A DNA stretch of 54,805 nt from Xenorhabdus khoisanae (GTDB taxonomy: Bacteria > Pseudomonadota > Gammaproteobacteria > Enterobacterales > Enterobacteriaceae), in assembly GCF_001037465.1 (NCBI RefSeq), contig NZ_LFCV01000071.1, positions 1 to 54,805 of the forward strand. The letters are read 5' to 3'. Below, piece after piece: positions 10,633-20,726 of the stretch. The stretch's first letter is position 1. The number at the start of each line of letters is the position of its first letter. Both the position numbers and the translations under genes were made by a program. The notes beneath the pieces are model-generated. The model was not told where the DNA came from. It saw only the letters and a program-made list of their open reading frames with translations, and did not search any database.

Positions 10633-11697
10633 ATGAAGCCGATTTTCAGCAGAGGGCCTTCTCTGCAACTACGACTCTTTTTTGCTGTTATTATTGCCAT
10701 TATTCTGATTGTGGCAGACAGCCGCCTCGGTGTTTTCAATAAAATCCGTAGCTATATGGATACGGCTGTGAGTCCGTTTTATTTTCTTGCCAATGGGCCG
10801 CGCCAATTTTTGGACAGTATTTCTGAATCTCTGACCAGCCGCAACCAACTCGAACTAGAAAATCGAACTCTGCGTAATGAATTACGATCGCAGAGCAGTA
10901 ATTTGTTACTGTTGGGGCAATTGAAACATGAAAACGCCCGGTTGCGTGAATTATTGGGTTCGCCTTTGCGTAGTGATGAACACATGATGGTATCGCAGGT
11001 GATTTCAGGAGGTATGGACCCCTACCGCGATCAGGTTGTCATAAATAAAGGCGCTAAAGATGGCGTCTATGAAGGGCAGCCTGTTATCAGTGATCGGGGT
11101 GTTGTGGGGCAAGTCATTTCGGTCAGCCAATTGAGCAGCCGGATATTGCTGATTTGTGATCCGACTCATGCACTGCCTGTGCAGGTACTGCGTAATGATA
11201 TTCGCGTTATCGTGGGTGGAGCAGGATGTACAGACGATCTCCAGCTAGAACCTCTGCCGAGTGATACCGATATTCGCGTAGGTGATGTATTGGTGACATC
11301 GGGTTTGGGCGGGCGTTTCCCGGAGGGTTATCCTGTGGCGGTGGTTTCCTCTGTTAAAATTGATAACCAGCGGGCTCATGCAGTGATTCAGGCTCGTCCA
11401 TTGGCTGAGTTGCGGCGCTTGCGCTATCTGTTGCTATTATGGGGAGCAGGTAACAACCCATCTGAACCATTGCCGCCTTCGGAAGTATACCGTGCCGCTA
11501 ATGAGCGTTTGATGCAGATGCTACCGCAGGTATTGCCAAACCCATCGGATGAGCAACCGCAGTTGCTGACACCGAAATCAGGCGAAGCGGAAAAAGATAA
11601 AAACCAAACATCATCTGCAATAAATCCGGTTGAAAAAACAAGGCCAGCCGAAAAGTCATCACTAAAACCATCATCAACAGCTACAGGAAATCGTTAA
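10633..11697 (+). CDS. mreC: Rod shape-determining protein MreC
   Basis: Bitopic inner-membrane protein that links MreB to the periplasmic peptidoglycan synthases. It has 354 residues: an N-terminal cytoplasmic stretch, one membrane segment (about 13-30), a coiled coil (about 65-105, rich in Leu/Glu/Asn), the beta-domain with DQVVINKGAKDGVYEGQPVI and VTSGLGGRFPEGYPVAVV, and a charged, low-complexity tail (about 295-354) that differs from other species. It lies 108 bases after mreB and overlaps the mreD start by one base. Confidence 0.97.
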   Translation: MKPIFSRGPSLQLRLFFAVIIAIILIVADSRLGVFNKIRSYMDTAVSPFYFLANGPRQFLDSISESLTSRNQLELENRTLRNELRSQSSNLLLLGQLKHENARLRELLGSPLRSDEHMMVSQVISGGMDPYRDQVVINKGAKDGVYEGQPVISDRGVVGQVISVSQLSSRILLICDPTHALPVQVLRNDIRVIVGGAGCTDDLQLEPLPSDTDIRVGDVLVTSGLGGRFPEGYPVAVVSSVKIDNQRAHAVIQARPLAELRRLRYLLLLWGAGNNPSEPLPPSEVYRAANERLMQMLPQVLPNPSDEQPQLLTPKSGEAEKDKNQTSSAINPVEKTRPAEKSSLKPSSTATGNR

Positions 11698-12185
11698 TGA
11701 GTCAGTACCATAGCCGAAGAAGTTGGGTTATTTGGTTATCTTTCCTGGTTGCGATAGTACTGCAAATTATGCCGTGGCCGGAACAATTCTTTGTATTCCG
11801 GCCTACTTTATTATTTTTGTGCTTAATTTACTGGTTACTGGCACTTCCTCATCGCATCAGCGTGGGGACGGGGTTTGTATTGGGGGTTATCACTGATTTG
11901 CTGCATGGAAGTATTCTGGGCGCACATGCCCTGGCGTTCAGTATGATCAGTTTTCTGGTGGCTTTCAAATTTCAGCTTATTCGTAATATGTCACTCTGGC
12001 AGCAAGCTCTGGTCGTGTTGGGTCTTTCAAGCCTGATGAACCTCTGCGTTTTCCTAGCCCACGTTGTATTGCCGAAGACGGCATTCCATCCAGAAGTGTT
12101 CTGGAATGGGGTGGTCAATGGTATTCTCTGGCCTTGGCTGTTCTTATTAATGCGGAAAATCCGCCGTCAGTTTTCAGTTCGTTAA
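11697..12185 (+). CDS. mreD: Rod shape-determining protein MreD
   Basis: Integral inner-membrane protein of the elongasome, 162 residues with about five hydrophobic segments (WVIWLSFLVAIVLQ, LFLCLIYWLLALP, GFVLGVITDLLHGSILG, ALVVLGLSSLMNLCVFLAHVV, ILWPWLFLLM). It works with MreC to activate the RodA-PBP2 synthase. The start codon shares one base with the mreC stop (TAATG), showing tight coupling. A tandem repeat follows its stop. Confidence 0.96.
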   Translation: MSQYHSRRSWVIWLSFLVAIVLQIMPWPEQFFVFRPTLLFLCLIYWLLALPHRISVGTGFVLGVITDLLHGSILGAHALAFSMISFLVAFKFQLIRNMSLWQQALVVLGLSSLMNLCVFLAHVVLPKTAFHPEVFWNGVVNGILWPWLFLLMRKIRRQFSVR

Positions 12186-12200
12186 CAGCGGGCAAAACTG

Positions 12201-12282
12201 TGTCATATGAAAAACTATGTCATATTAAAACCATGTCATATTAAAAACCATGACAAATTAAAACGATGACGAATTAAAATAG
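12201..12282. repeat. Five-unit 16/17-bp tandem repeat between mreD and maf
   Basis: Five degenerate units of 16-17 bases follow one another: 12201-12217, 12218-12233, 12234-12250, 12251-12266 and 12267-12282. The shared core is TGTCATATTAAAAcCA, drifting to TGACgAATTAAAA. The array fills most of the 129-base gap inside the mre-maf-rng gene run. No open frame or strong hairpin explains it. Confidence 0.92.
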
Positions 12283-12314
12283 CCGGTTGAGATAAACTCT
12301 AAGGATGACTCACG

Positions 12315-12902
12315 ATGAAAACCATTTATTTAGCTTCTGGCTCGCCAAGACGACGTGAGCTGGTGGAATTGTTAGATTTTAATTTTGAGATCCTGAGACC
12401 TCAGGTTGAAGAAAAATGGCGTGAAGGGGAGTCTCCAGAGCAATATGTCACTCGATTAGCCAGAGAAAAATCACAGGCTGGAGTCACCATTGCGCCACAT
12501 GATTATCCCGTTCTGGGAGCCGATACCATTGTTGTATTGAATAACCGTATTCTGGAAAAACCCCGCGATCAACAACACGCCGCTGAAATACTGAGTGCTT
12601 TGTCAGGCCAGTGCCATCAGGTTATCACGGCTGTAGCTTTATCGAACAGTCAACATACCTTGAGTGAGAAAGTCATTACAGATGTGATATTCCGCCAGTT
12701 ATCCCAACCGGAAATACAGGAATATATTGTAACTGGGGAGCCAATGGATAAAGCCGGGGCTTATGGCATTCAAGGTAAAGGCGGCTGTTTTGTTAGAAAA
12801 ATTAATGGCAGTTACCATGCTGTTGTCGGCTTACCATTGGTGGAAACGAATGAATTAATCACACGATTTTTAGCGTTAGCTGACGGGAAGAATTATTCAT
12901 GA
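12315..12902 (+). CDS. maf: Maf-family nucleoside triphosphate pyrophosphatase (YhdE)
   Basis: House-cleaning pyrophosphatase of the Maf/HAM1 fold. Family members of the YhdE type hydrolyse dTTP, UTP and modified pyrimidine nucleotides. It has 195 residues with the N-terminal [13 protein letters not shown] loop, the catalytic aspartate region [18 protein letters not shown], and [17 protein letters not shown]. It starts 33 bases after the tandem repeat and overlaps rng by four bases (ATGA). The mreBCD-maf-rng order is widely conserved. Confidence 0.95.
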   Translation: MKTIYLASGSPRRRELVELLDFNFEILRPQVEEKWREGESPEQYVTRLAREKSQAGVTIAPHDYPVLGADTIVVLNNRILEKPRDQQHAAEILSALSGQCHQVITAVALSNSQHTLSEKVITDVIFRQLSQPEIQEYIVTGEPMDKAGAYGIQGKGGCFVRKINGSYHAVVGLPLVETNELITRFLALADGKNYS

Positions 12903-14368
12903 CAGCAGAGTTATTAGTCAATGTAACACCATCCGAAACGCGGGTTGCTTATATTGATGGCGGTATTTTGCAAGAAATCCATATTGAACGGGAAGCCAGA
13001 AGGGGCATTGTAGGAAATATTTATAAAGGGCGCGTGAGCCGGGTGTTGCCCGGGATGCAGGCGGCTTTTGTGGATATCGGGCTGGAGAAAGCCGCTTTTT
13101 TGCATGCTTCGGATATTATGCCCCATACTGAGTGTATTGCAGGTGAAGAGCGGAAGAATTTTCATGTCAGGGATATCGCCGAACTGGTGCATCAGGGGCA
13201 GGATCTCATTGTACAGGTGGTGAAAGATCCTCTGGGAACAAAAGGCGCGCGTTTAACGACAGATATCACTTTACCATCACGTTATCTGGTATTTATGCCG
13301 GGGGCATCGCATGTTGGTGTTTCACAGCGGATAGAGAGCGAAGAAGAGCGTGGACGCCTGAAAAGCATTGTCATGGATTATTGTGATGAGCATGGCGGGT
13401 TTATTATCCGTACTGCTGCCGAAGGTGTGGGAACCGAAGAACTGGTGCAAGATGCGGCATTTCTGAAGCGCTTGTGGAGTAAGGTGATTGAACGTAAGAA
13501 ACGTAATATCACAAAAAATAAAGTCTACGGTGAATTGGCGCTGGCCCAGCGTATCTTGCGTGATTTTGTTGGCGCTTCCCTTGATCGCATTCGGGTTGAC
13601 TCCCGCCAGACATTCACGCAATTACAGGAATTTATTGATGAATATATTCCTGAAATGAACGCCAAATTAGAACATTATCAGGGCAATCAGCCGATATTTG
13701 ATCTGTATGGTGTGGAAAATGAAATTCAGCGGGCGCTGGAACGCAAGGTGGAATTAAAGTCGGGTGGTTATCTGATTATTGATCAGACGGAAGCCATGAC
13801 GACAATCGATATTAATACCGGTGCTTTTGTTGGACACCGTAATCTGGAAGAGACTATCTTTAATACCAATATCGAAGCAGCACAAGCGATCGCCCGGCAA
13901 TTAAGGTTACGTAATTTAGGCGGCATTATTATTATTGATTTTATTGACATGAGTAATGTAGAACACCGTCGCCGCGTATTGGTTTCCTTAGAGCAGGCAT
14001 TGAGTAAAGATCGTGTGAAAACCACCATCAATGGTTTTTCCCAATTAGGGTTGGTGGAAATGACGCGTAAGCGTACACGAGAAAGTATTGAACATATTCT
14101 GTGTGATAACTGTCCGGCTTGTCAGGGGCGTGGTACGGTGAAATCCGTTGAAACCGTATGTTATGAAATCTTGCGCGAAATTGTGCGTGTCAATCGTGCA
14201 ATTGATGCAGATCGTTTTCTGGTTTATGCCTCTCCAGCCGTCAGTGATGCCCTGAAAGGGGATGAATCTCACGTGTTGGCAGAAGTGGAAATCTTTGTGG
14301 GAAAACAGGTCAAAGTACAGACAGAGCAACTTTACAGCCAAGAGCAATTTGACGTTGTGATGATGTAA
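12899..14368 (+). CDS. rng: Ribonuclease G
   Basis: Endoribonuclease of the RNase E/G family that matures the 5' end of 16S rRNA and degrades some mRNAs. It has 489 residues, the E. coli length. It contains an S1 RNA-binding domain (about 39-125), a 5'-sensor/RNase H-like core, and the DNase I-like catalytic domain with D304 in TIDINTGAF and D347 in IIIDFIDM. The zinc-link CPAC motif ([10 protein letters not shown]) supports dimerisation. The long C-terminal scaffold of RNase E is absent, so this is RNase G. Its ATG overlaps the maf stop. Confidence 0.97.
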   Translation: MTAELLVNVTPSETRVAYIDGGILQEIHIEREARRGIVGNIYKGRVSRVLPGMQAAFVDIGLEKAAFLHASDIMPHTECIAGEERKNFHVRDIAELVHQGQDLIVQVVKDPLGTKGARLTTDITLPSRYLVFMPGASHVGVSQRIESEEERGRLKSIVMDYCDEHGGFIIRTAAEGVGTEELVQDAAFLKRLWSKVIERKKRNITKNKVYGELALAQRILRDFVGASLDRIRVDSRQTFTQLQEFIDEYIPEMNAKLEHYQGNQPIFDLYGVENEIQRALERKVELKSGGYLIIDQTEAMTTIDINTGAFVGHRNLEETIFNTNIEAAQAIARQLRLRNLGGIIIIDFIDMSNVEHRRRVLVSLEQALSKDRVKTTINGFSQLGLVEMTRKRTRESIEHILCDNCPACQGRGTVKSVETVCYEILREIVRVNRAIDADRFLVYASPAVSDALKGDESHVLAEVEIFVGKQVKVQTEQLYSQEQFDVVMM

Positions 14369-14458
14369 AGCACCAATTTGCAGAGAGTCTGTTTTTAAAT
14401 AGCGTCTTTTAGATAGTGTTTTTTCAAATAAATCGCGCTGACAACCAAGGAGAAATGT

Positions 14459-17400
14459 GTGAGGCGACTGCCGGGGATATTATTAGCGACAGCCGCAATA
14501 GCCATTATCATTGTGGCTTTGCTTGTCAGCGGGTTACGTTTCTTCCTGCCACATATCAATGAATATCGTCAGCAGTTGACAGAAAAAATTGCTGCCGCAA
14601 CGGATATCGCTGTCGATATTGGTTATATCACCGGTCATTGGGAGCCATTTGGCCCCAGTCTGGAAATCCGGGATATCAGTGCGAAGGCGGATCATGTCGG
14701 CATTGATGCAAAAAAAATCACACTTTCTCTGGATATCTGGCGTTCACTTTTACAGTGGCGCTGGTATTTTCGGGATTTGTCTTTTTATCAGCTTCAAGTG
14801 AATTATGATAAGGGACTGTTTGGGCAAGATGGCGAAAGCATGCTGTCTGAGCCGAATAGCCTTTCCTCTCTGTTTCTGGAACAGTTCAATCATTTTAATT
14901 TGTATGACAGCAGCCTGATTTTTCTGACTCCATCCGGTGAAAAGGCGGAACTGCAATTACCGCAACTAACATGGTTGAATAAAAATAATCGCCATCGGGC
15001 ACAAGGCAGCGTCAATCTTTCTTCACTTAATAATCAGGAAGGTCTTAATAGTCAGGAAGGTATTGTACAAGTCAAATTGGATCTGAACGATATCAATGGT
15101 GTTCTGGATAATGGCGTTATTTATTTACAAGCCGATGATATCGATATGCGGCTGTGGTTAAGCCGTTGGTTAAAGGATAATACCGGGCTGGAAAATGCCC
15201 ATTTCAGTTTGGCGAGTTGGATTACCTTAAAGAAAGGGCGAATTGATAGCGGGCGTTTGCAACTAAAGCAAGGAGAAGCCAACTGGCATCTGGAAAATGA
15301 AAAACACCAGCTTGTGGTGAATGATTTACTCTTGCAGATGCGCCGTCAGGATGAAGGCTGGCTGTTTGATGTTCCAAATCTGGCAAACCTGAAAACCAAC
15401 GGTCAGCAGTGGCCTGCGGGATATATCTCAGCACTCTATCTTAAGGAAGCGCGCAAATATCAGGATAAAGATCATTGGCGGATACGGGCTGAGAATATCC
15501 GGCTTGAGCGTTTAAATGGACTATTGCCGATACTCTCTTTTGTGACGCCGGATATCGTCAAGGATTGGCAGCACTGGCAACCGAAAGGTACGTTAAATAG
15601 TTTTGCCCTTGATATTACCCCTGAGTTGCCTGATGACTTGGGAATTCGCATGAAATGGCAGGATGTGAGCTGGTTACGCTGGAAACACCTGCCTTCAGCC
15701 GACCATTTCAGTGGCATGTTGGAAGGCAATAAACAGTGGGGTAATCTCACATTTGGCTTGAAAAACAGTACCATTGATTATGGCAGTGTGTTTCAGGCCC
15801 CGCTCAATATTGCCAGCAGCGAAGGGCAGATTATTTGGAAAGATAGCCAGAATGGCTTGGAAGTTTGGAGTCAAGGGCTGGATTTGCAAGCAAAGTCACT
15901 GTGGCTCAATGGAAATTTTCATTATCTGAAACCACAAAATGACCAACCTTTATTGAAAATGCTCGCAGGGATTCGTGTAAATGATATCGGTGAGGCATGG
16001 CGTTATTTTCCCAAGCCACTGATGGGGGAATCTCTGACAGACTATCTGACGGCCTCTTTGATTGAGGGAAAGGTCGATAATGCCACTTTGGTTTTTCGGG
16101 GCAATCCCCATGATTTCCCTTTTAAACAAAACAACGGCCAATTCCAGGTTTTTGTGCCTCTGCATGATGCAACATTTGAATATCAACCCGATTGGCCAGC
16201 CCTGTTTGATTTGGATATTGACCTGAATTTCCAAAATAACGGATTACAGATGCAGGCGCTGAAAGCACGGCTGGGGAAAGTGGCTGCCACCGAAGTTTCA
16301 GCAGTGATTCCAGATTATGGTAAGCAACAGCTATTTATCGATGCCGGGATATCCGGGGATGGAAAGAATATCCACGATTATTTTAATCACAGCCCGATGG
16401 CGGATTCGATTGGCAGCGCACTGGATAGCCTGCAACTTGACGGTAAAGTGGATGGCAAGCTTCACTTGGACATTCCTTTGGAACACGGCGAAGTAAATGC
16501 AAGGGGAGAGGTGATGCTAAAAGATACCCATCTCTTCATCAAGCCATTGGATAGCAAGATGGAACACCTTAGCGGCAAATTTCGCTTTGAAAATGGTGAC
16601 TTAAAAAGTGACAACCTATCTGCACACTGGCTTGGAAACCCTTTGTCACTGCGGTTTTCCACTCGGGACTCAGCAAAACATTATCAGGTGGATGTCGATT
16701 TAGATGCAGGTTGGGCAGCGAAAACATTACCGGAACTTCCTGCTGAAATTCGCCGTAAGTTGTCCGGAACACTGAATTGGCAGGGGAAAGTGAATATTAC
16801 GATACCGCCAAGTGATCGAACTTCAAAGGACGACGTAAAATATCGTGTCGCTATCAACGCAGATTTGTCGCATATCAAGAGTACATTGCCTGCATTGGAC
16901 ACAGAATCCCTGCAAGAATGGAATAAGGTTAATGTTTTTGCAGAAGGCAATATAAACCAATTCCAGATGAAAGGTTCAATAGGCAAACAATACGCATTCA
17001 ATAGCCAATGGAAGCTGGAAGAAAAGCATGTCCGGCTGCAACGAGGGACTTTTTATTCGGATGGTGTTGAAGTTCCTGCCCTGCCGGAAAAATCGCTGTT
17101 GGCGTTAAAACTACCGGCAATTGACGGTGAAAAATTATTGGCACTGATTGCGCCGCTGAGTTGGAATTCATCAAATGATGATGGCTTGCGGTGGCCAAGT
17201 GTATTTGAAATTTCGTTGCCTTCACTGGATCTTGCCGGGCAGCGCTGGGATGATCTCACATTCAATATTGTTCAACACGCTGATGGTACTAGCGTCAATG
17301 CCGTGGGGCAGGATATTAGTGGCAATCTGTGGATTCAAGATAATAAACAGGTTCGGGCGTTAATCGATTATCTTTATTACGATCCCTTGTTTGCAACGGA

Positions 17401-18313
17401 TCTGCCAGTTGATGCCAATAAATTAACGCCGGATAAGGCGCCATCTCCCCATTATTCTCTGAGCAGTTGGCCGGAATTGAATATTGAATGCACAGAATGC
17501 TGGATCGCCGGGCTAAAACTCGGCAAAGTATCCGCATCGCTCATACCGCAAGGTGATTCCCTGATCCTGACCAACGGGAAAGTAGAAAATAGCGCAGGAA
17601 AACTGACACTGTCCGGGCGTTGGCATGAAACCGGCCGTTGGGATGAAAATAGCACAGGAAATTATACCCAAGTCAAAGGGCAGCTATCGGGGAAAAAATT
17701 CGATGATATGGTGGCTTATCTCGGATTTATTGTCCCGATAGTGGGTGCACCTTTTAAGTTTGATTTCAATTTGAAGTGGCAGGATGTCCCGTGGCAACCC
17801 GATCTTAAAACCCTGAACGGAACGCTGACCGCAGAGATGAAAAAGGGCGCCATCGCCAAATTGGGCGGTGGCAGAGCAGGGCAATTACTAAGACTTATCA
17901 GTTTTGATGCGTTGTTGCGTAAATTACAATTGGATTTCAGTGACACATTCAGTAATGATTTTGCCTTTGATTCCATTCGTGGCGACGCAACGATAAAAAA
18001 TGGGGTCATGCATACCGATAATTTTCTCATTGATGGGTTAGCAGCGGATATCAATGCCTCGGGGGTGACTGACTTAGTTCGTCGTCAGATCAATATGGAA
18101 TTAGTCATTACGCCAGAAATTTCGGCAACGGTAGGGGTCGCGACAGCCTTTGCGGTCAACCCTGTGGCTGGTGCTGCGATTTTTGCAGCGACAAAAGTGC
18201 TGGGGCCGCTGTGGAGCAAGATATCAGTGATTCGTTATCGGCTAACGGGCAGCTTCGAACAACCTAAAATTGATGAGGTTTTACGTCAGCTTAAGGAGAA
18301 TAAAGGGCCATGA
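14459..18313 (+). CDS. yhdP: AsmA-like envelope protein YhdP
   Basis: Very large inner-membrane-anchored periplasmic protein (1284 residues) of the AsmA-like family that, with TamB and YdbH, moves phospholipids to the outer membrane. The GTG start has AAGGAGAA at 14446-14453. One N-terminal membrane segment (about 8-30) is followed by a repetitive beta-strand region forming a hydrophobic groove. The conserved C-terminal part contains CTECW, GHAGQLLRL-type (here GRAGQLLRLISFDALLRKLQ) and SATVGVATAFAVNPVAGAA stretches. An 18-base in-frame duplication lies at 15026-15061. The last four bases overlap the next gene. Confidence 0.95.
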   Translation: MRRLPGILLATAAIAIIIVALLVSGLRFFLPHINEYRQQLTEKIAAATDIAVDIGYITGHWEPFGPSLEIRDISAKADHVGIDAKKITLSLDIWRSLLQWRWYFRDLSFYQLQVNYDKGLFGQDGESMLSEPNSLSSLFLEQFNHFNLYDSSLIFLTPSGEKAELQLPQLTWLNKNNRHRAQGSVNLSSLNNQEGLNSQEGIVQVKLDLNDINGVLDNGVIYLQADDIDMRLWLSRWLKDNTGLENAHFSLASWITLKKGRIDSGRLQLKQGEANWHLENEKHQLVVNDLLLQMRRQDEGWLFDVPNLANLKTNGQQWPAGYISALYLKEARKYQDKDHWRIRAENIRLERLNGLLPILSFVTPDIVKDWQHWQPKGTLNSFALDITPELPDDLGIRMKWQDVSWLRWKHLPSADHFSGMLEGNKQWGNLTFGLKNSTIDYGSVFQAPLNIASSEGQIIWKDSQNGLEVWSQGLDLQAKSLWLNGNFHYLKPQNDQPLLKMLAGIRVNDIGEAWRYFPKPLMGESLTDYLTASLIEGKVDNATLVFRGNPHDFPFKQNNGQFQVFVPLHDATFEYQPDWPALFDLDIDLNFQNNGLQMQALKARLGKVAATEVSAVIPDYGKQQLFIDAGISGDGKNIHDYFNHSPMADSIGSALDSLQLDGKVDGKLHLDIPLEHGEVNARGEVMLKDTHLFIKPLDSKMEHLSGKFRFENGDLKSDNLSAHWLGNPLSLRFSTRDSAKHYQVDVDLDAGWAAKTLPELPAEIRRKLSGTLNWQGKVNITIPPSDRTSKDDVKYRVAINADLSHIKSTLPALDTESLQEWNKVNVFAEGNINQFQMKGSIGKQYAFNSQWKLEEKHVRLQRGTFYSDGVEVPALPEKSLLALKLPAIDGEKLLALIAPLSWNSSNDDGLRWPSVFEISLPSLDLAGQRWDDLTFNIVQHADGTSVNAVGQDISGNLWIQDNKQVRALIDYLYYDPLFATDLPVDANKLTPDKAPSPHYSLSSWPELNIECTECWIAGLKLGKVSASLIPQGDSLILTNGKVENSAGKLTLSGRWHETGRWDENSTGNYTQVKGQLSGKKFDDMVAYLGFIVPIVGAPFKFDFNLKWQDVPWQPDLKTLNGTLTAEMKKGAIAKLGGGRAGQLLRLISFDALLRKLQLDFSDTFSNDFAFDSIRGDATIKNGVMHTDNFLIDGLAADINASGVTDLVRRQINMELVITPEISATVGVATAFAVNPVAGAAIFAATKVLGPLWSKISVIRYRLTGSFEQPKIDEVLRQLKENKGP
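15026..15061 (+). repeat. 18-bp in-frame duplication in yhdP
   Basis: CTTAATAATCAGGAAGGT (15026-15043) is repeated with one substitution at 15044-15061. It gives LNNQEG followed by LNSQEG in a loop where the E. coli protein has a single short segment. The change keeps the frame. Confidence 0.92.
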
Positions 18314-19158
18314 GAAATGTCAATGTTGCACTTTTACAATTATGCAGTGGTACAAACGTTAAACATAACTTAGCGCAGATTGAACAACAGATTAAGCAAT
18401 TGCCAGACACAGTACAACTGGTGCTGACGCCAGAAAATGCTTTATTGTTTGCAGATGCCGATACCTACCGTGAATATGCAGAAGTGCAGGGAAGTGGCCC
18501 ATTGCAGCAGGCTGTGAGTGAAATGGCACAACGTTACGGTATCTGGCTGCTGATTGGTTCTATGCCGATGATCAGCCGGGAAGATCCCTCTCGCATCACA
18601 AGCAGTAGCTTATTGTTTGATGATCAGGGCGAAATCCGTGCCCGTTACGATAAAATCCACATGTTTGATGTCAATATTAACGATGAGCATGGTTCCTATA
18701 ATGAATCCACTATTTATCAGCGTGGGGAACACATTACCGTTGTCGATACACCTGTGGGACGTTTGGGAATGACTATCTGTTATGATCTGCGTTTTCCGGG
18801 GCTATTTCAGGCATTACGTGAACAAGGTGCGGAACTTATCTCCGTTCCGGCGGCTTTCACCCGCCTGACAGGTAAGGCGCATTGGGAACCCTTGCTGAGA
18901 GCCAGAGCCATTGAGAATCAATGTATTATTCTGGCACCTGCTCAGGTTGGCGTACATGGCACTCGCAGGACATGGGGGCACTCAATGGCGGTGAGTGGTT
19001 GGGGGGAAGTCATCAAGAAAAATCCTCTGACTGTCAGCGCATTACAGCTTAATATCCGGCCGGATAGTCTGACTCACATGCGTGAGCAGATCAAAGTGGT
19101 GAAACACAATCGCTTCCGTCCACAACTGACTTCTTTGATAAAAAAGAATACAAATTAA
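18310..19158 (+). CDS. Carbon-nitrogen hydrolase, Nit1-type amidase
   Basis: Nitrilase-superfamily protein of 282 residues. The catalytic triad is visible as E42 (LTPENALL), K115 (YDKIHMFD) and C157 (MTICYDLRFPG). This set, with the DKIHMFDV motif, is that of the Nit1/YbeM group, whose better-studied members hydrolyse deaminated glutathione as metabolite repair. The substrate here is inferred, not shown. The ATG overlaps the yhdP stop by four bases and tldD follows after 17 bases, so it is part of the same transcript. E. coli has no gene between yhdP and tldD. Confidence 0.9.
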   Translation: MRNVNVALLQLCSGTNVKHNLAQIEQQIKQLPDTVQLVLTPENALLFADADTYREYAEVQGSGPLQQAVSEMAQRYGIWLLIGSMPMISREDPSRITSSSLLFDDQGEIRARYDKIHMFDVNINDEHGSYNESTIYQRGEHITVVDTPVGRLGMTICYDLRFPGLFQALREQGAELISVPAAFTRLTGKAHWEPLLRARAIENQCIILAPAQVGVHGTRRTWGHSMAVSGWGEVIKKNPLTVSALQLNIRPDSLTHMREQIKVVKHNRFRPQLTSLIKKNTN

Positions 19159-19175
19159 GGTAAAGAGTAATTACT

Positions 19176-20621
19176 ATGAGTTTAACTTATGTCAGTGAAC
19201 ACTTACTGGCTGCTAATAATCTGAATCATCAAGATTTATTCTCTGTTCTGGGTCAACTGGCGGAACGTCGTCTGGACTATGCCGACCTCTATTTCCAATC
19301 CAGCTTCCATGAAACATGGGTACTGGAAGACCGCATCATTAAAGACGGCTCCTATAATATCGATCAAGGTGTGGGAGTCCGTGCGGTTAGCGGAGAAAAA
19401 ACAGGGTTTGCTTACGCTGACCAAATCACATTGAATGCTCTACAGCAAAGTGCTCACGCAGCACGCAGCATTGTGAGAGAAACGGGTAATGGCATTGCAC
19501 ATACATTAGGCGCAGTGACACATAAAGCACTTTATCCGGCAATTGATCCTTTGCAGAGCATGAGCAGGGAAGAGAAGATTGCTTTGCTGCATCGGGTTGA
19601 TCAAATCGCCCGGGCAGAAGATCCCCGGGTACAAGAAGTTAATGCCAGCTTGACCGGTGTTTATGAGCAGGTGCTGGTGGCGGCAACAGATGGCACATTA
19701 GCCGCAGACATTCGTCCGTTGGTGCGTCTTTCCGTTAGCGTATTGGTGGAAGAAGATGGTAAGCGTGAGCGCGGAGCCAGTGGTGGTGGCGCTCGTTACG
19801 GTTACGAATATTTCCTGCAAACCGAAGATGGTCAGGTTCTGGCAGAACAATTTGCCCGTGAAGCGGTACGCATGGCACTGGTCAACTTATCGGCAGTTGC
19901 GGCCCCTGCGGGAACTATGCCAGTTGTATTGGGTGCTGGCTGGCCGGGAGTTTTACTGCATGAAGCAGTCGGTCATGGTTTGGAAGGCGACTTCAACCGT
20001 CGGGGAACTTCTGTTTTCTCCGGTCAGATTGGGCAAAAAGTGGCTTCTGAGTTGTGCACAGTCGTGGATGACGGCACGATTGAAGGCCGCCGTGGTTCGC
20101 TGTCTATTGATGATGAAGGCGTTCCGGGGCAATACAACGTGCTGATTGAGAACGGCATCCTGAAAGGCTATATGCAGGATAAACTCAATGCCCGTCTGAT
20201 GGGCGTGGCTCCGACGGGGAACGGCCGACGCGAATCTTATGCTCATTTGCCAATGCCACGTATGACCAATACTTATATGCTGGCGGGTCATTCCACACCA
20301 GAAGAAATTATCGCCAGTGTTGATCGTGGTCTGTATGCGCCGAACTTCGGCGGTGGTCAGGTGGACATCACTTCCGGTAAATTTGTTTTCTCAACATCGG
20401 AAGCGTATTTGATTGAAAACGGTAAAATCACCAAGCCAGTAAAAGGGGCAACCTTAATTGGTTCGGGTATTGAAGCCATGCAGCAGATTTCAATGGTTGG
20501 AAATGATCTGTCCCTCGACAAAGGGGTCGGTGTCTGCGGTAAAGAAGGTCAGAGTGTACCAGTGGGTGTTGGGCAGCCAACCTTGAAACTGGATAACCTG
20601 ACCGTAGGTGGAACAGCCTGA
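19176..20621 (+). CDS. tldD: Metalloprotease subunit TldD
   Basis: Zinc-dependent subunit of the TldD-TldE (PmbA) peptidase, which trims unfolded peptides and is needed for microcin B17 maturation and CcdA turnover in E. coli. It has 481 residues. The metal site HEAVGH starts at H262 (HExxxH), followed by [16 protein letters not shown]. The C-terminal beta region [17 protein letters not shown]-type is conserved. Its partner pmbA lies 2 kb downstream on the same strand. It is the last gene of the mre-to-tldD run. Confidence 0.97.
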   Translation: MSLTYVSEHLLAANNLNHQDLFSVLGQLAERRLDYADLYFQSSFHETWVLEDRIIKDGSYNIDQGVGVRAVSGEKTGFAYADQITLNALQQSAHAARSIVRETGNGIAHTLGAVTHKALYPAIDPLQSMSREEKIALLHRVDQIARAEDPRVQEVNASLTGVYEQVLVAATDGTLAADIRPLVRLSVSVLVEEDGKRERGASGGGARYGYEYFLQTEDGQVLAEQFAREAVRMALVNLSAVAAPAGTMPVVLGAGWPGVLLHEAVGHGLEGDFNRRGTSVFSGQIGQKVASELCTVVDDGTIEGRRGSLSIDDEGVPGQYNVLIENGILKGYMQDKLNARLMGVAPTGNGRRESYAHLPMPRMTNTYMLAGHSTPEEIIASVDRGLYAPNFGGGQVDITSGKFVFSTSEAYLIENGKITKPVKGATLIGSGIEAMQQISMVGNDLSLDKGVGVCGKEGQSVPVGVGQPTLKLDNLTVGGTA

Positions 20622-20638
20622 TAATTTCTTAAGCGATA

Positions 20639-20700
20639 TATATTCAATAGATTTCAAGTTGCAGCTCAACCAACAAAGCAGCAACTTGAAATATGACGGT
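20639..20700. repeat. Palindromic intergenic repeat, copy A (short form)
   Basis: Arms TTTCAAGTTGC (20652-20662) and GCAACTTGAAA (20681-20691) are perfect inverted repeats of 11 bases around an 18-base loop, with flanks matching other copies in the window. It lies between convergent tldD and the dehydrogenase gene, so it may also serve as a terminator. Orientation is opposite to copies B and C. Confidence 0.85.
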
Positions 20701-20726
20701 AGCTTATTATGTGAATCTGCGGATAA

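Noticed and set aside
14750-18054. Antisense open frames inside yhdP
   Set aside because: Shadows of the long yhdP frame; no start signals or known domains.
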